From: Diatrype stigma
Taxonomy: Eukaryota > Ascomycota > Sordariomycetes > Xylariales > Diatrypaceae
Direction of reading: 5' to 3'
Length of the DNA: 64,000 nucleotides
Assembly (NCBI GenBank): GCA_022225965.2
Contig: JAKJXP020000007.1
Span: 434,001-498,000 of the forward strand
A model generated the notes under the pieces. It saw only the letters and a program-made list of their open reading frames with translations. It did no database searches and was not told where the DNA came from. Of this stretch, positions 30,671 to 42,271 are shown in pieces (position 1 is the first letter of the stretch; the number at the start of each line of letters is the position of its first letter). The position numbers and the translations under genes were made by a program.

Positions 30671-31715
30671 CTTTGCTTGTTTGCTTGTTTGCTTGCTTGC
30701 GTTTGTCGTTGCTGTTGCTGTTATCCGTCACTGGCAAGCGTTCTACAGCTTGGTCAGCCTGACTAGTTATGAAGGTGGTGTATAGCGAGGCAGGAAGATG
30801 GGAGGTAGGGGGTGAGATTGAATGAGGCTGAATGAGATTGTGGCAAATGTTCATGAGGATTTCAAGGTCCAATGCAAGTACTCAAGTCATGAGGCAGATG
30901 AGCTGGTATTTATGATATATGATAGGACTAGGTATTCATCCAATGTGCTCGATTCTCATGGATGACTAACTGACTGCATGTGGATTGCTTTGGCTAGGGA
31001 GACGTGACTTCGTATTGGATGGGCGCGCACCTTCCTCAGCTCCAAGACCTACCAACTATACACTACAGGTAGGCACCGGTAGGTAATGGATGAGTCACAC
31101 TGTTCCAGGTTGCAGCAACTGAGGCTGACCGTGCAGATTTCGTTGACTCAGGTTCCAAGGTTTCCTTCCTTTTTTTCTGTCACCTTGTTTCGGATGCGCG
31201 CGACGTGAGTACTTTCAGCATCAAAAGAACTAAGGACACAGTTGTCTCATTTATTATTGGTTCTGGCTATGAAGGGGGCAACGGGGCAACATAGGAATAA
31301 CTGTAGCTTGGTGGGCTTGAGCAACGTAAGGTAAGCCTTTACCTGGGTATGTATGTACGGTATGTAGTTGGATTTGGAATGTCCGTCGGACATGCTACCA
31401 ACGGCTCCGAAGCTGCACCCTAATAAAGGCCGACCGCTGACTCGCCACCTGAACTCCGCATGTTGCGGGCGCCGACCGGACCTGTGGGGTTCCTTGCCGA
31501 TCCACCCCGCCCCTCGAAACAGAGGCAGAGAGGTTGCCGTTTCGGTCATGGCGTTAAACCTTCCAACCTGGAAGTCTGCTTGATGCTCCCCGAGCAGCCG
31601 AGTCGAGTGCTGAGTTTACATGCTTAGTAACTTACTTTTGAACATCCATGTCCCTCCAAGGTTCAAGGTGCTTGAATGGACACCGGCTGACATTTTGATA
31701 GGCTGGAGGATGCCT
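30671..31715. other. Intergenic region, no gene seen
   Basis: 5' side of the GNAT gene and 3' side of the SDR gene, both on the minus strand. TTGCTTGTTTGCTTG repeat at 30672-30700 would be GNAT 5' UTR. Short open frames carry no motifs. Confidence 0.55.
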
Positions 31716-32639
31716 TTATTGCAGCCCGCCACTCAGCAAGATACTTTGACCTGTCAAGTAGCCTGTTTGGCAGATCATCGTCACGATGTTGGCGCATTCT
31801 TGCGGCGTCCCGAGCCTTCCAACCGGGATGTTCTTCACATCTCCAGGTGTGCCCTCGAGGAATTTCTCGTCCGGAATCATGCCAGTTTCACCAATCATCG
31901 CAGGCGCAACGTCGTTGACAGTGATCCCAGCTCCAGCATGCTTCCTGGCCAAATTCTTCATCATGCCTGACAACCCGGCTTTGGATGCGGCACTGCCAAA
32001 GTGGTCATTAGTATCAGTACATGTGGTTGTGGTTGTTCCAAGAAACCTAAGTGCGCCCTGAAGCTAAGGCAGAGTAGTATAGGCTTACTAATGGCATGCG
32101 TTGATGCCACCTCCAATGGCAGCAATAGAGGATATGAAGATGATCCGTCCCCATTTCTGCTGTTCCATCCAGGGAATACTGAGCTTGGTGAGTATGAAGG
32201 AGGCCCGCAAATTCGTATTGAGCGTATAGTCGAACTCCTCCAAGCTCACGTCCAGAATGCCGGGTTTTCGCTTGCCGTACCCGGCATTCGAGATCAAGAT
32301 GTCGGGGCCCGGCTGGCCATGCTGCTGTTCAATTTCACGAAAGAGACGCTCAATATCTTCCGCCGAGCTTGTATCCACGCGGTGTGCGCTGATCTTACGA
32401 CCCGTGCTATCTAGCTTGCTAAGCTCCTCGACCAATGCATCAATCGGCTGGCGGTTTTGGAAATATGTGAGGGCCAGCGAGGCGCCTCTAGCCCATAGAT
32501 CTCGGGCACAGGCGGCACCGATCCTGAGATGTGTCAACTCGACTGAGCTCAGAACGGTCACGAATTATTGCTCATACCCTCCTGATGCTCCTGTTATGAG
32601 GGCTAGGCGGCCCTGAATCTCGTTGTCAACCTTAGGCAT
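31716..32639 (-). CDS. Short-chain dehydrogenase/reductase (FabG-like)
   Basis: Three exons (32578-32639, 32089-32523, 31716-31992) encode 257 residues of a classical SDR. The cofactor motif TGASGGIG is at residues 16-23, with the first intron (GTATGA..CTCAG) falling inside it. NAGYG follows at about residue 95, the catalytic Ser in IIFISSIAA, then YAASK with Tyr166 and Lys170; the second intron (GTAAGC..GGCAG) splits the Tyr codon. The ending TGYLTGQSILLSGGL is typical of 3-oxoacyl-ACP reductase-like SDRs. Lack of an acidic residue straight after beta-2 (LTYFQNRQ) suggests NADP(H). Substrate cannot be told from sequence, and the neighbours give no pathway. Confidence 0.9.
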
Positions 32640-33519
32640 CGTTATCAGGATGTAAGTTCTCTTCGAACCTTGGATCAAGGTTGATCGAGGTGTGTTATGG
32701 CATACATAGTAGGCACGTACAAGTGGAGGGGTAAGGACTGTATGTAGCTTTTACTCTGTGAGTATGGCGGGGAACAGCGGGGGAACAGGGGAATAGCCGA
32801 TCTAGCGCCTACCATGGTCCATGGTGCTAGGTATGTATGTACATACTACCGTACAAATACAGCATCAAAGGTACCTACCTACCTACATTATAGGCATAGT
32901 ATGTAGTTAGCGGCACTAGCCACAACCGCTCAACATGTCACAATGCCCTAAATAGGGGTCTTGAGTCTTATCGAACCAATCAAGCTCTTATCAGTTGCTT
33001 CTACAAAGCTCAAGCCACGCAGCAGGGATCCCGGGCAACACTCAACAGTGAAAGTTGTCCTTAAGCTCTTAGCATGGATGGGACGAACTTGTTACCTACA
33101 AAATACCCCGATAACGCTGACATAGGCGGTAAAGCGAACTGATGCCTCATTCTGGTCTTGGGAACAGCTGTTACTTTGCAGTTGAGGACACATTCTTCGT
33201 ATTTCGTATAAAATTCTAAGGAGCACGGGGATTCAAGATTTACGGGGGTGGAAGGTTCTTCAACAAGCACCTGCAGCCCTTCGCCCCAGAGACACTGGAA
33301 CTGACTTGGTTCAACCAACTCTGCATATTGATACCTGCGTACTTCGTACATAATTCTAGCATTCTCCAGCATATTCTTCAGCATAAGGGGAACACCCACG
33401 GGAACACCCACCACCTATATATTCGTGCCTGATAGTTTCGATTCTCCCTTCCAACTGGCAGCCACTCATCATATTCAGGCGAGTTCTTCGCCGGTAACCT
33501 TTCCGCACCTCTGCCCATC
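32640..33519. other. Divergent intergenic region, no gene supported
   Basis: Promoter interval between the SDR gene (-) and LHS1 (+). TACCTACCTACAT-type simple repeat at 32872-32890. One 117-codon minus-strand frame (33061-33414) has no motif and is not called. Confidence 0.5.
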
Positions 33520-36500
33520 ATGACGCAGCTACTCTCGTTGCGGTCCCTCCTTCTGGGTGTGGTCTTCTTTTTCTCCACCAACGTACTCGCTGTATCGGCC
33601 GTCCTCGGTGTCGACCTCGGTACCGAATACATCAAAGCCGCCCTCGTAAAGCCCGGAATCCCCCTCGAAATCGTCCTTACCAAGGACTCGAGAAGAAAGG
33701 AGACCTCCGCCGTTGCGTTCAAACCATTCCAAAATGCGCCAGCCTCAGGTGCATATCCCGAAAGAGCATACGGCTCCGATGCCATGGCTCTTGCCGCTCG
33801 ATTCCCAAGCGACGTATATCCCAACCTCAAGACCCTCCTAGGTCTCTCTACCGACGATCCGATAGTACAGGGATACATGGCAAGACACCCAGCGCTTCAG
33901 CTGGAACCCCACAGTACTCGAAATACCGTCATGTTCAAGAGCAAGTCCTTTACTGCCGAGGAAGAAGCTTGGATGGTAGAGGACCTACTAGCTATGCAAC
34001 TACAGAGCATCCAGCACAATGCCGAATTATTGGCCGGTCCTGGCGCCAGCGTTCGCTCTATTGTTCTCACCGTACCGCCGTTCTACACCGTTGAGGAGAA
34101 GCGTGCCGTGGAATTAGCTGCTGAGCTCGTAGGGCTGAAGGTTCTATCTCTGATCAGCGATGGGGCAGCCGTTGGGTTGAACTACGCTACGAGCAGGACA
34201 TTCCCGGTCATCAACGAAGGGGGCAAGCCGGAGCATCATATGGTATTCGATATGGGAGCTGGATCCACCAAAGCCACCATCATGAAGTTTCAAGGCCGAT
34301 CAGTCAAAGACGTTGGCAAGTTCAACAAGACCGTCCAAGAGGTTCAGGTTTTGGGAAGTGGCTGGGATCGCACTCTCGGTGGCGATGAGCTCAACTATCT
34401 GATTGTCGACGACATGATTTCCAAGTTTGTCGAAACACCTGCTGCCAAGAAGCTCTCAGTTGCGCCCGAGAACGTTCAGGGTCATGGACGCGCCATGGCA
34501 AAGCTATTGAAAGAGGCCGAACGGTTAAGACATGTTCTGAGTGCCAACCAGGACACCCAGACCAGCTTTGAGGGCCTGTACGAAGACGTCGACTTCAAGT
34601 ATAAAATCACACGGACCGAGTTTGAAAAATTGGCCGAGTCACACGCCGATAGAGTCCAGGCTACGGTTCAAAAGGCCTTGAAGTCGGCAGACCTTGACAT
34701 CAACGAGGTTAATTCCATCGTCCTCCATGGAGGTTCCTCCCGGACACCGTTCGTTCAGAAAGTACTTGAAAAGATTGCAGGAAGCGATAAGCTTCGAGGC
34801 AACGTCAACTCGGACGAAGCGGCTGTGTTTGGAGCTGGGTTTAGAGCTGCGGACATCAGCCCTAGTTTCAGGGTCAAGGAGATCCGAGTATCTGATGCGG
34901 CAGCATACCCCGTAGGAATGAAGTGGAAGAGTGATCAGAACAAGCCTCAACAACAGCGGTTGTGGACCGAACGATCTCTACTTGGTGCGGCTCCGAAGGA
35001 GGTTACGTTTGCAAACCATGAGAACTTCGATGTACACTTCTACCAGCAGGTTCCGTCTGCCGAAGGTGTTGTTGACAGGGAAGTCAAGACCTTCACGACA
35101 AAGAACCTGACAGCCTCTGTTGCATCCCTAGTCGTCGAAAAGGGCTGTGCAAAGCCGGATATTCATTTCAAGGTTCAACTACGACTCAGCCCTGTGGACG
35201 GTGAAGTTGAGGTTGCCAAGGCCACCGTTGAGTGCGAGGCTGAAGATACGGAGAAAGAAGGAATCATGGATGGAGTGAAGAACCTTTTTGGCTTCGGAAA
35301 GAACAAAGACCAGCAACCTCTAGCCGATGGCGAGGAAAGCACAGACAGTGCCTCTGGGGATTCGACGACCGCATCTACTGAGACAGCTACGACATCTTTC
35401 GACTCCAGCACTTCCTCTGCCTCTACAACCAAATCGGCCGCAGCCGCAGAGGACAGCACAGCCCCAAAGAAGAAGACGTTGATTGTGATTCCTGTGGATT
35501 ATACCCTAGAGAAAGCTGGCGTTCCGGAGCTGCCAAGACCAGCAATCACTAAGGAGAAAGCCCGGCTTAAGGCGTTTGAGATATCAGATCAATCTCGACG
35601 ACAGCGAGAAGAGGCCCTGAATCAGCTAGAGGGCTTCACCTACAGGATCCGGGACCTATTAGAGAGCGAATCCTTCGTTGAAGCTTCCACGGAAAAAGAA
35701 CGCCAGGCACTAGAGAAGAGAGCCAGTGATGCTAGCGAGTGGCTCTACGGCGACGGAGCTGACGCCTCTCGTGACCAACTCAAGGATCGTCTAAAGTCAC
35801 TCAAAGACCTAGTCTCGCCCGTGGAGAAGAGGGTGGAAGAGTCAGAGAAAAGGCCGGCTCTGGTCAGCAGCTTGAAAGAGGCGCTGAGTCAAACGAATGT
35901 TTTCATTGAGACTATCAAGCAAAAGATTGCCGAAGCGGAAGCGTTTGCTTCCTCGACGACCGACACAAGCTCCACTGTTACCCCAGCTCCTTCTAAGGGA
36001 GATAGTGAAGATGATTCTGAGGATGACACTACGTCGACTTCGACAACTACCGTCGAAGACCGTGGCCCACCCCCTCCTCTGTACACACTCGATGATCTAA
36101 AAGAGATCACGGATTTGTCCAAGTCTACTCTGGAGTGGCTCGAGGAGACACTTGCCAAGCAAGAGAAGCTCCCTATCACGGCCGACCCTGTCCTCTTGGT
36201 CAAGGACATCGAGGAGCGGACGAAGAAACTTGAGAAGGTTGGGATGGACTTGGCAATGAAGACGGTCAAGAACTTCGAGAAGGATCAGAAGAAAAAGAAG
36301 GGTACCAGCTCGAAGAAGTCGAGCAAGACGAAGAAGCAAGGGTCCGATAAGACAGACTCGGCCGATGCTGAGCCAACCATAGACCTCAAGAACGCGGAGA
36401 AGATCAAGTTTGGGGACGATGGAAAGACACCTACAGCCGAGGAGATCGAGGAAATGATCAAAAAGCTCACAGAGGAGCGGCGGGATAAGGATGCTGCTGA

Positions 36501-36522
36501 TCAGAAGCACGACGAACTCTAA
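33520..36522 (+). CDS. LHS1: ER lumenal Hsp70-like chaperone Lhs1 (GRP170/HYOU1 family)
   Basis: Intronless gene of exactly 1000 residues. A signal peptide (about 1-26, LLLGVVFFFSTNVLAVSA) is followed by an Hsp70-type ATPase: phosphate-1 loop VLGVDLGTEYIKAAL near residue 29, phosphate-2 MVFDMGAGSTKATI near 246 and adenosine motif VLHGGSSRTPFVQKVL near 403. A large-Hsp70 beta domain follows, then a Ser/Thr-rich linker (about 605-650), a helical domain with NQLEGFTYRIRDLLE, a second Ser/Asp linker (about 818-850) and a Lys-rich tail. It ends HDEL, the ER retrieval signal. Lhs1 is the nucleotide-exchange factor and cochaperone of Kar2/BiP in protein import and folding. The two long acidic-Ser linkers are usual for the family. 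The start is the first ATG before the signal sequence. Confidence 0.96.
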   Translation: MTQLLSLRSLLLGVVFFFSTNVLAVSAVLGVDLGTEYIKAALVKPGIPLEIVLTKDSRRKETSAVAFKPFQNAPASGAYPERAYGSDAMALAARFPSDVYPNLKTLLGLSTDDPIVQGYMARHPALQLEPHSTRNTVMFKSKSFTAEEEAWMVEDLLAMQLQSIQHNAELLAGPGASVRSIVLTVPPFYTVEEKRAVELAAELVGLKVLSLISDGAAVGLNYATSRTFPVINEGGKPEHHMVFDMGAGSTKATIMKFQGRSVKDVGKFNKTVQEVQVLGSGWDRTLGGDELNYLIVDDMISKFVETPAAKKLSVAPENVQGHGRAMAKLLKEAERLRHVLSANQDTQTSFEGLYEDVDFKYKITRTEFEKLAESHADRVQATVQKALKSADLDINEVNSIVLHGGSSRTPFVQKVLEKIAGSDKLRGNVNSDEAAVFGAGFRAADISPSFRVKEIRVSDAAAYPVGMKWKSDQNKPQQQRLWTERSLLGAAPKEVTFANHENFDVHFYQQVPSAEGVVDREVKTFTTKNLTASVASLVVEKGCAKPDIHFKVQLRLSPVDGEVEVAKATVECEAEDTEKEGIMDGVKNLFGFGKNKDQQPLADGEESTDSASGDSTTASTETATTSFDSSTSSASTTKSAAAAEDSTAPKKKTLIVIPVDYTLEKAGVPELPRPAITKEKARLKAFEISDQSRRQREEALNQLEGFTYRIRDLLESESFVEASTEKERQALEKRASDASEWLYGDGADASRDQLKDRLKSLKDLVSPVEKRVEESEKRPALVSSLKEALSQTNVFIETIKQKIAEAEAFASSTTDTSSTVTPAPSKGDSEDDSEDDTTSTSTTTVEDRGPPPPLYTLDDLKEITDLSKSTLEWLEETLAKQEKLPITADPVLLVKDIEERTKKLEKVGMDLAMKTVKNFEKDQKKKKGTSSKKSSKTKKQGSDKTDSADAEPTIDLKNAEKIKFGDDGKTPTAEEIEEMIKKLTEERRDKDAADQKHDEL

Positions 36523-38319
36523 ATCAGCCGATGTTTGTTTACAATAGAATAGGTGACATAGTTCAATCTAGACGTCAATACATGCAAGATGGCGGTTGTG
36601 ATTCCTAAGCATATGCACCTCGGCTAATATAGAGATCTCGTAGAACGAGCCATGATACTGCAGCCGTCTCGACTCGCATATGGCCACAAACTAGCATACG
36701 GGCATATGCTGTAACGTAGTTCGGCTGGCCACGTCGTCTCTTGCGTCTCTACGAGCTCGAGAATGTTTGTATCCGAAATCCAATCAGACCAGCCAGTGCA
36801 GCTGAGGAGGAACCCTCTTTTGCAAACTGACAGGTTTCCCGTGGGACCTGCAGGAAACCATTTCTGAGGTCTGACAAGATCACCCTGAGGTTCCCCAGGG
36901 CTCTTGGCTGGCCTCTTGGCCTCCCTTACTAACCGGACGGAGTTGGGTTGTGGCACATGAAGCAGGCCTGTGTTGTGCTACGTTGTTGAGTTCTGTGACG
37001 ACCATTATGCCATTCCGGGAGATAGGATAGGGTCCGCCTGATGTGAACAAATGCCGATGGCATTGCCAGGACAGACGAACGAGCGGTAAGGGGTAAGTCA
37101 GTACCAAGTAAAGGGGAAGGGAGGGCTCCGTTTTCGCAAAGCATCCAAGTGCTTGCGTTCTCGTGTACGGATAGTAGCTTGGACTTCACTGCGTGCGTTC
37201 ATCTCATCCTGGCAAGCCTGGGTACCGCGGAACCCTTGGATGTAACCAATGTTTGCTATGAGGGTGTCGTCCCGTGTTGACAGGGTCCTTGCTTACTGCC
37301 TGCTTAGGTACACGACGGTGGCCAGATCGGTATCTATATACCTGCATATGTAAGTGTAGCCGATGGAATCACTCAATTATCAAGGTACCTACATAGGCTC
37401 CAGCCCTTTTCAACCCGTACATACGTACGTCCCATCTGGACGTACTCAGTTGATACCGGTGCCAGGTGACCGCGTGTATGGTAATGGGTGACGCCCTCAA
37501 GTGCTTGTGCCACCAGGAAATACAGACACCATGCAAGATTGACGTCCCTCCCCGGCTTGGCAATATCAGGAAATCACCAAATTACATACACGGGCCGTCC
37601 TACGTAGGCACCTAGTATGTGTTATACCTACTTGAGTATGTACGTAAGGTGGTAATTCTCCGTCGTGCGTTTTTCATCACAGCTTTTGAGACATTATAAA
37701 ACGCACTTGTACAGCACTTGCCTGTTTGTTTCTCGTTTAGCCCGGACCTGCAATCACTTATTCAGGTACCTGGTACGGCAGGCACGACGTGACATCAAAT
37801 CAAACATACATACTTTACCTACTTTACCTGCCCGTGTATGTACCTATTTGTAGGCAAGGTGGTGGTTACTCGCTTGGTCTGTATGTATGAGGTCTCTTCC
37901 AGTGCCTATACATCCTCCCCTACATCCCCTACATCCCCTACATCCCGTTCCATAGGTACTTAACAACCGCAGAACCGGGACCATCACCTACAGTTTTACC
38001 TGGTTCCCTCTCTCCTTCCTGTCTATCTCCTCAGGTGCCCATCTACATACATACCTTGAGGTGGTTCGTCCCTGTGCACTATCGTCTTTCCCTTCTACCT
38101 CATCTCGAGAGTTCCAACCCTCTTTTCTTCGTCGTCGTTTCTCTCCCTTCACGTTGACGATCTTCCTACTTCGTAGGTTGGTTGGCCGTACTCTTTCCAC
38201 TCGTTCCCAAATACATCCCGATCCATCACTACCACTCGTTTGATCCCTCTGACGATACGTAACTTCAAGCAAACCCAGACACGTTATCACCGAGGTTCAT
38301 CGCCACAATCTAGTTCACC
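36523..38319. other. Long intergenic region, no gene seen
   Basis: About 1.8 kb between LHS1 and the aspartic protease, both on the plus strand. Repeats: CTACATCCC x 3 at 37919-37945 and many TAGGTACC-type motifs at 37560-37860. The last 250 bases are C/T-rich (TCTTCGTCGTCGTTTCTCTC), probably the protease leader. Confidence 0.55.
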
Positions 38320-39764
38320 ATGGCGTATATCGCCAACCTTCTCGTCGTGGCCGCCTTCTGGCTTTCCCTGTTCACTGTGGTGACATCTTTCCCCGTTCTT
38401 GATGAGATCAACGGCAATGATTTCTCCATCCCGGTCACCCACAACGTGAACAAAACCCGCAATGGTCCATTGGAGATGTACAAGGCTTTCCGCAAGTTCA
38501 ACATCGAGATCCCCGATGCTCTTCAGAAGGTCATACACAAGCAGCAACAGGCCAACAAGGCAGCTGTGGATCAAGGTCAGTCAACTTACCATCAAGCTTA
38601 GTCCTCAGCCATCTATCACGAGCCAGGCAACTAACGATGAGACTAGATGGTTCCGTTCCTGCCATCGCCAAGGATGGTGATCTGCTATGGATAGCCCCGG
38701 TTGGAGTTGGCACCCCACCTCAGGAGCTGTTCATAGACATGGACACAGGCTCTTCTGACACGTAAGCCTTCCATGTGCTTCCTTAGGTTCCTTTCATGAT
38801 CGGCTGACTCGGTCTTAGCTGGCTATTCTCGACGGATACACCTAACGACCAGGTGAAAGGGCAGAGACTCTACTCTCCCAACGATTCCTCTACCTCAAAG
38901 TTGATTGACAAGTGCTCGTGGTCTATTCTCTATGGCGACTTCTCCAGCTCCAGCGGCATCTGTTACAGAGACACTCTGACACTGGGTAACATATCCGTTC
39001 CCAACATGACGATTGAGTCGGCAACCTCGACATCTGAGATGTTCACCGAAACGAAGTCCATGTCAGGGCTTGTGGGTTTGGGATGGCCATATCTTGCACA
39101 GACGGAACCAAAGCAGAAGACCCTCATCGAGTTCTTACCCGATGTGCTCACAAAGCCGGTCTTCACGGTTGACCTGAAACACAACGACACCGGATCCTTC
39201 AACTTCGGCTTCATCGATGATAGCTTGTATCAAGCTGATGTCGAGTATGTGGATGTGGACACGAAAGAAGGGTTCTGGACAGTCCTGCACAAAGGCTTCA
39301 ATGTTGGAGGCGAGAATTTGAAGTACGAATTTTCATCCCCGAAAGAGGTGATTGTTGACACGGGCACCACAATCCTCTTCATGCCCGATGCTGCCGTTGA
39401 CACCTACTTCGACAAAGTTCCGGGGGCGAACTTCTCCTACGATGAATACGGCTACGTGGTGCCGTGCAACAAGACCCCACCGGATTTGACAATTGAACTC
39501 ACCGACAAGGCAGGCAACACGCTGACGAGCACCATTCCTGGCGAATACGTCGTCTACGCTCATGTCAGCGATGAGATGTGCTATGCTGGAGTACAATCTC
39601 TGGGAGCGTTCTCTTCTCTGGATGGCATCCTCGGTGACGTCTTCCTCAAGAGCAGCTTCTCCGTCTTCGATATCGAAAAGAAGAGATATGGTGTTGCGCC
39701 CAAGGCAGTCGCCACCGTTAGGAAGCGTGAGACTAACTCGGAAGGCGTCGATACTGAGATGTGA
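38320..39764 (+). CDS. Secreted pepsin-type aspartic protease (A1 family)
   Basis: Three exons (38320-38575, 38647-38761, 38819-39764) encode 438 residues. Signal peptide 1-23 ends TVVTSFP; the propeptide runs to about residue 85 (FSIPVTHNVNKTRNGPLEMYKAF-like). The mature enzyme has the first catalytic Asp in MDTGSSDTW (about D118), flap Tyr in SILYGDFSSSSG (about Y162) and second catalytic Asp in IVDTGTTILFMP (about D304). CYAGVQ and ILGDVFLKSSFSVFD complete the C-terminal lobe. It belongs with penicillopepsin/aspergillopepsin-like fungal enzymes acting outside the cell at acid pH. Introns have GTCAGT..ACTAG and GTAAGC..CTTAG borders and phases that restore D-G-S and D-T-W. A KRE tail without hydrophobic end argues against a GPI anchor. 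Confidence 0.95.
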
Positions 39765-41381
39765 GACTAAGAATCTAGGATCCTTATTGTTATATCTCGA
39801 TCGGAGATGGTTGGCCGTAGTGGGACTTCCAGCTGTAATCTGGGTCGCTTGCAGTTGAATTTGCTGACAAGGTTCGAGGGCTGGGCTTCACACAAGCAAT
39901 CTCTCCATGTGATGAGTACTTGCATTGAGCTTCTGTTAAAATAGGCGATACATTAGACAACCAGCCGACTAGACACAAATAATACAGCATCCTGCTGCTT
40001 ATCCCACTCAGATAGTGTAATTCTTATTCGCCCATGGCTTCGTCATTGAATAACATCATGTGACTCGTGTACACATGGGATGTTGTTCTGAAGCTGAGCA
40101 TGTAGCTTTCGCCGGTCTAACTTTAATCAGCAACCCCTTTTCTGACGATGCTCTGCTTTTTAGGGGGTAGAGGGTTTCCAGCAGGGTTGCCAAATTGGCT
40201 CGACCAAGATCTTAGTTCGTGGACGGTCAAGCGGCCCATCAAACTATATCTGAACCTAATGAAGCTCGAGAGTGACCAGATCTTGCCTACCCGAAGAGCT
40301 GAAGACGATCCCATGCTGCATGTCAATGGTTCAACTCATCATTCACTCACACTAAAGGCGAAGCAGGCTATTCATATCCAGGATGCATTTAGCAGCTGTC
40401 TCGAACCGATATGTACAACGACGAGAGCGGCGCCCATCAGCGCATCAGTCTCTCCCATACCCGTTCTCCCCTCCCCCCTCTTCACTTTCCCTTTCACCCT
40501 ACACCCCCCACGACCGGATTTCTGTATACCAATGCGAAAATGCATGCAATGCTACTGCTACTACCGCCGAGCACTCCCCCAACCCTCCAGACAGCAGTCT
40601 ATAACGCTATCGCTACCGCCACCGCTACTGCTACTACCGCCACCGAAGACAACCTTAACCATGAGACGAGGGGGAGAGAACAGGCTGGAAAAGCTGACGG
40701 GAGGAGACAAAAAAAGGAGAATTTGACGCCGCGAACGCCAGACAGACAGACAGGTGGGCGAAAAGAAGATGGGCGGTTTTCGTGGTAAGCCAGCCCGTTC
40801 TACATTCGCATCAAACGAGGGTGGTTTTGGTAGGACAGGGGATATCTAGGTTAGTCGAGCAAAGGCGGGGGCGGATATCTGTCTTTTCACCGGCTCGAAT
40901 GCAACAAAAGAAGATACATTGTTTCGTCCCGGCGGTTTCGAGAGCAGGAAAACAACGGCCTCCGTCGTGGTGATAGTCGATAGTCGGTATTCTTATCCCC
41001 AGGTGAGCTGGCTTATTGGATATCCAGAAAAGGCCCAACGGCGGCTCGTTGACGAGAGATGGGGGAATCAACGAGTAAGTGGTTCGCTTGCCTTGTGCCT
41101 CGCATAATTTTTTGGGTTACCGAGGTTCCGGGGCATGGACACGTCGTTGTCATTCGCTTTGAGGCTGGTTGCCTGCCTTCTCCAGAACTACCGCGGGCCT
41201 GGGCTGTGGGGATTGTTGAGCGAATAAGAAAATCGGATCGGGGAGGAAAAAAGCGAGGGCGATTGGTTCTCATCAGGAAATTTGGGGCCCCAAGCGGCAT
41301 TGGCAGGACAAGACGGGATGGGACGGCACGGGACGGTACGAGAAATCATCTGCTATATCGTTGGTATGTATTTGTTTTCCC
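39765..41381. other. Convergent intergenic region, no gene supported
   Basis: Between the 3' ends of the protease (+) and the coiled-coil gene (-). Open frames such as 40148-40726 are low-complexity (Pro, Ser, Thr from CT-rich DNA; triplet-like CTACTGCTACTACCGCC at 40550-40640) and are not called. GGGACGGCACGGGACGG repeat at 41310-41340. Confidence 0.5.
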
Positions 41382-42271
41382 CTAGCGGTCGCCGCCATCT
41401 TTAGACACGAACACATAGTCAGCAAAGGTTCCGGGATTAGAGCGGCCAGCGGCGGGAGGAGCAGTGGTGGTGGTGGAGGTGGTGGAGGGGAGGTCACGAG
41501 GAGGATGAGATAGATAGTGATGATGATGGCTGCGGTGACGGTCATCCACGAGTTCGTATTCACCTTCGCTGGCTGTGGGAGTCGGCGGCATGGCCCCTCC
41601 GCGCACGGGTGCTTGTTGGGTTGGCTTGGCAGTACCTGGTCTGGATCTCGCCTCCTGGTCCGCGGCGACGGCCGCGGCCTGCTGCTTGTAGGCGTCGTTC
41701 AGCGCCGCGCGCTGGGCGCGCTGTGACCCCTCCCCGGCGGGCGTCGACGCCCCCTTGGCTGCCGCGCCGCGCTTCAGCCGCTCCTCCATCTCCTTGATCC
41801 GGGCCTCGAGCGATTGCAGCTCCGTCGTCTGCGTCGTGACTTGCTGTTTCCTGCCCAAGTTTGGCACGAAGAGGCCAGCTGTCAGCATGTCTCTCCCCAT
41901 ATGATAACACGACACCGATCATATGTGCATGTGCATATATGCGTAGGTATTCCACACATATACGGACAGGTATATGCCCACAATAGATCGGGTTCTATAC
42001 AATCCAAGAAAACGTACCGCTTGTCTATTTTCTCGTCCAGGTCTGCGATGCTGTCCTCGATCTTGAAGATGTCCATCAACTCCTGGCTGAAGGAACGGGC
42101 GATGGTACTGGAAAGAAGCCATGCGTTAACAAAAGGGTGGTCTTCGCAACCCGTTCGTCGGATTCAGGAGGGAGGGCGCGAAAAGGGGTTAGGTTGCTCA
42201 TCTACATACGATTGCGGGCGGCGGCCATTGGGCTGCCAGTCACGGTCGAGCTCCTCGTCGGTAGGGCTCAT
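41382..42271 (-). CDS. Small coiled-coil protein of unknown function
   Basis: Three exons (42210-42271, 42018-42107, 41382-41850; introns GTATGT..TTCCAG and GTACGT..GGGCAG, the latter with a CTGAC branch-like site) encode 206 residues. I do not recognise the family. It opens MSPTDEELDRDWQPNGRRPQ. A predicted coiled coil runs from about residue 22 to 85 (FSQELMDIFKIEDSIADLDE, then QVTTQTTELQSLEARIKEME). It is followed by an Ala/Gln/Lys segment and a low-complexity Pro/Ser/Thr/His tail with HRSHHHHYLSHPP. The last residues (TFADYVFVSKDGGDR) look constrained. Reading frame and splice phases are consistent over all three exons, so it is likely a real gene. Role cannot be stated; a structural or adaptor function is only a guess. 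Confidence 0.7.

Noticed and set aside
31716..32639. SDR gene as part of a fatty-acid or polyketide cluster
   Set aside because: Neighbours are a GNAT and LHS1; no partner enzymes are found within 10 kb on either side.
33061..33414. 117-codon minus-strand open frame in the LHS1 promoter
   Set aside because: No recognisable domain and no conserved-looking composition; overlaps the expected promoter.
40148..40726. 192-codon plus-strand open frame
   Set aside because: Second half is low-complexity sequence from CT-rich repeats; no domain; probably spacer.
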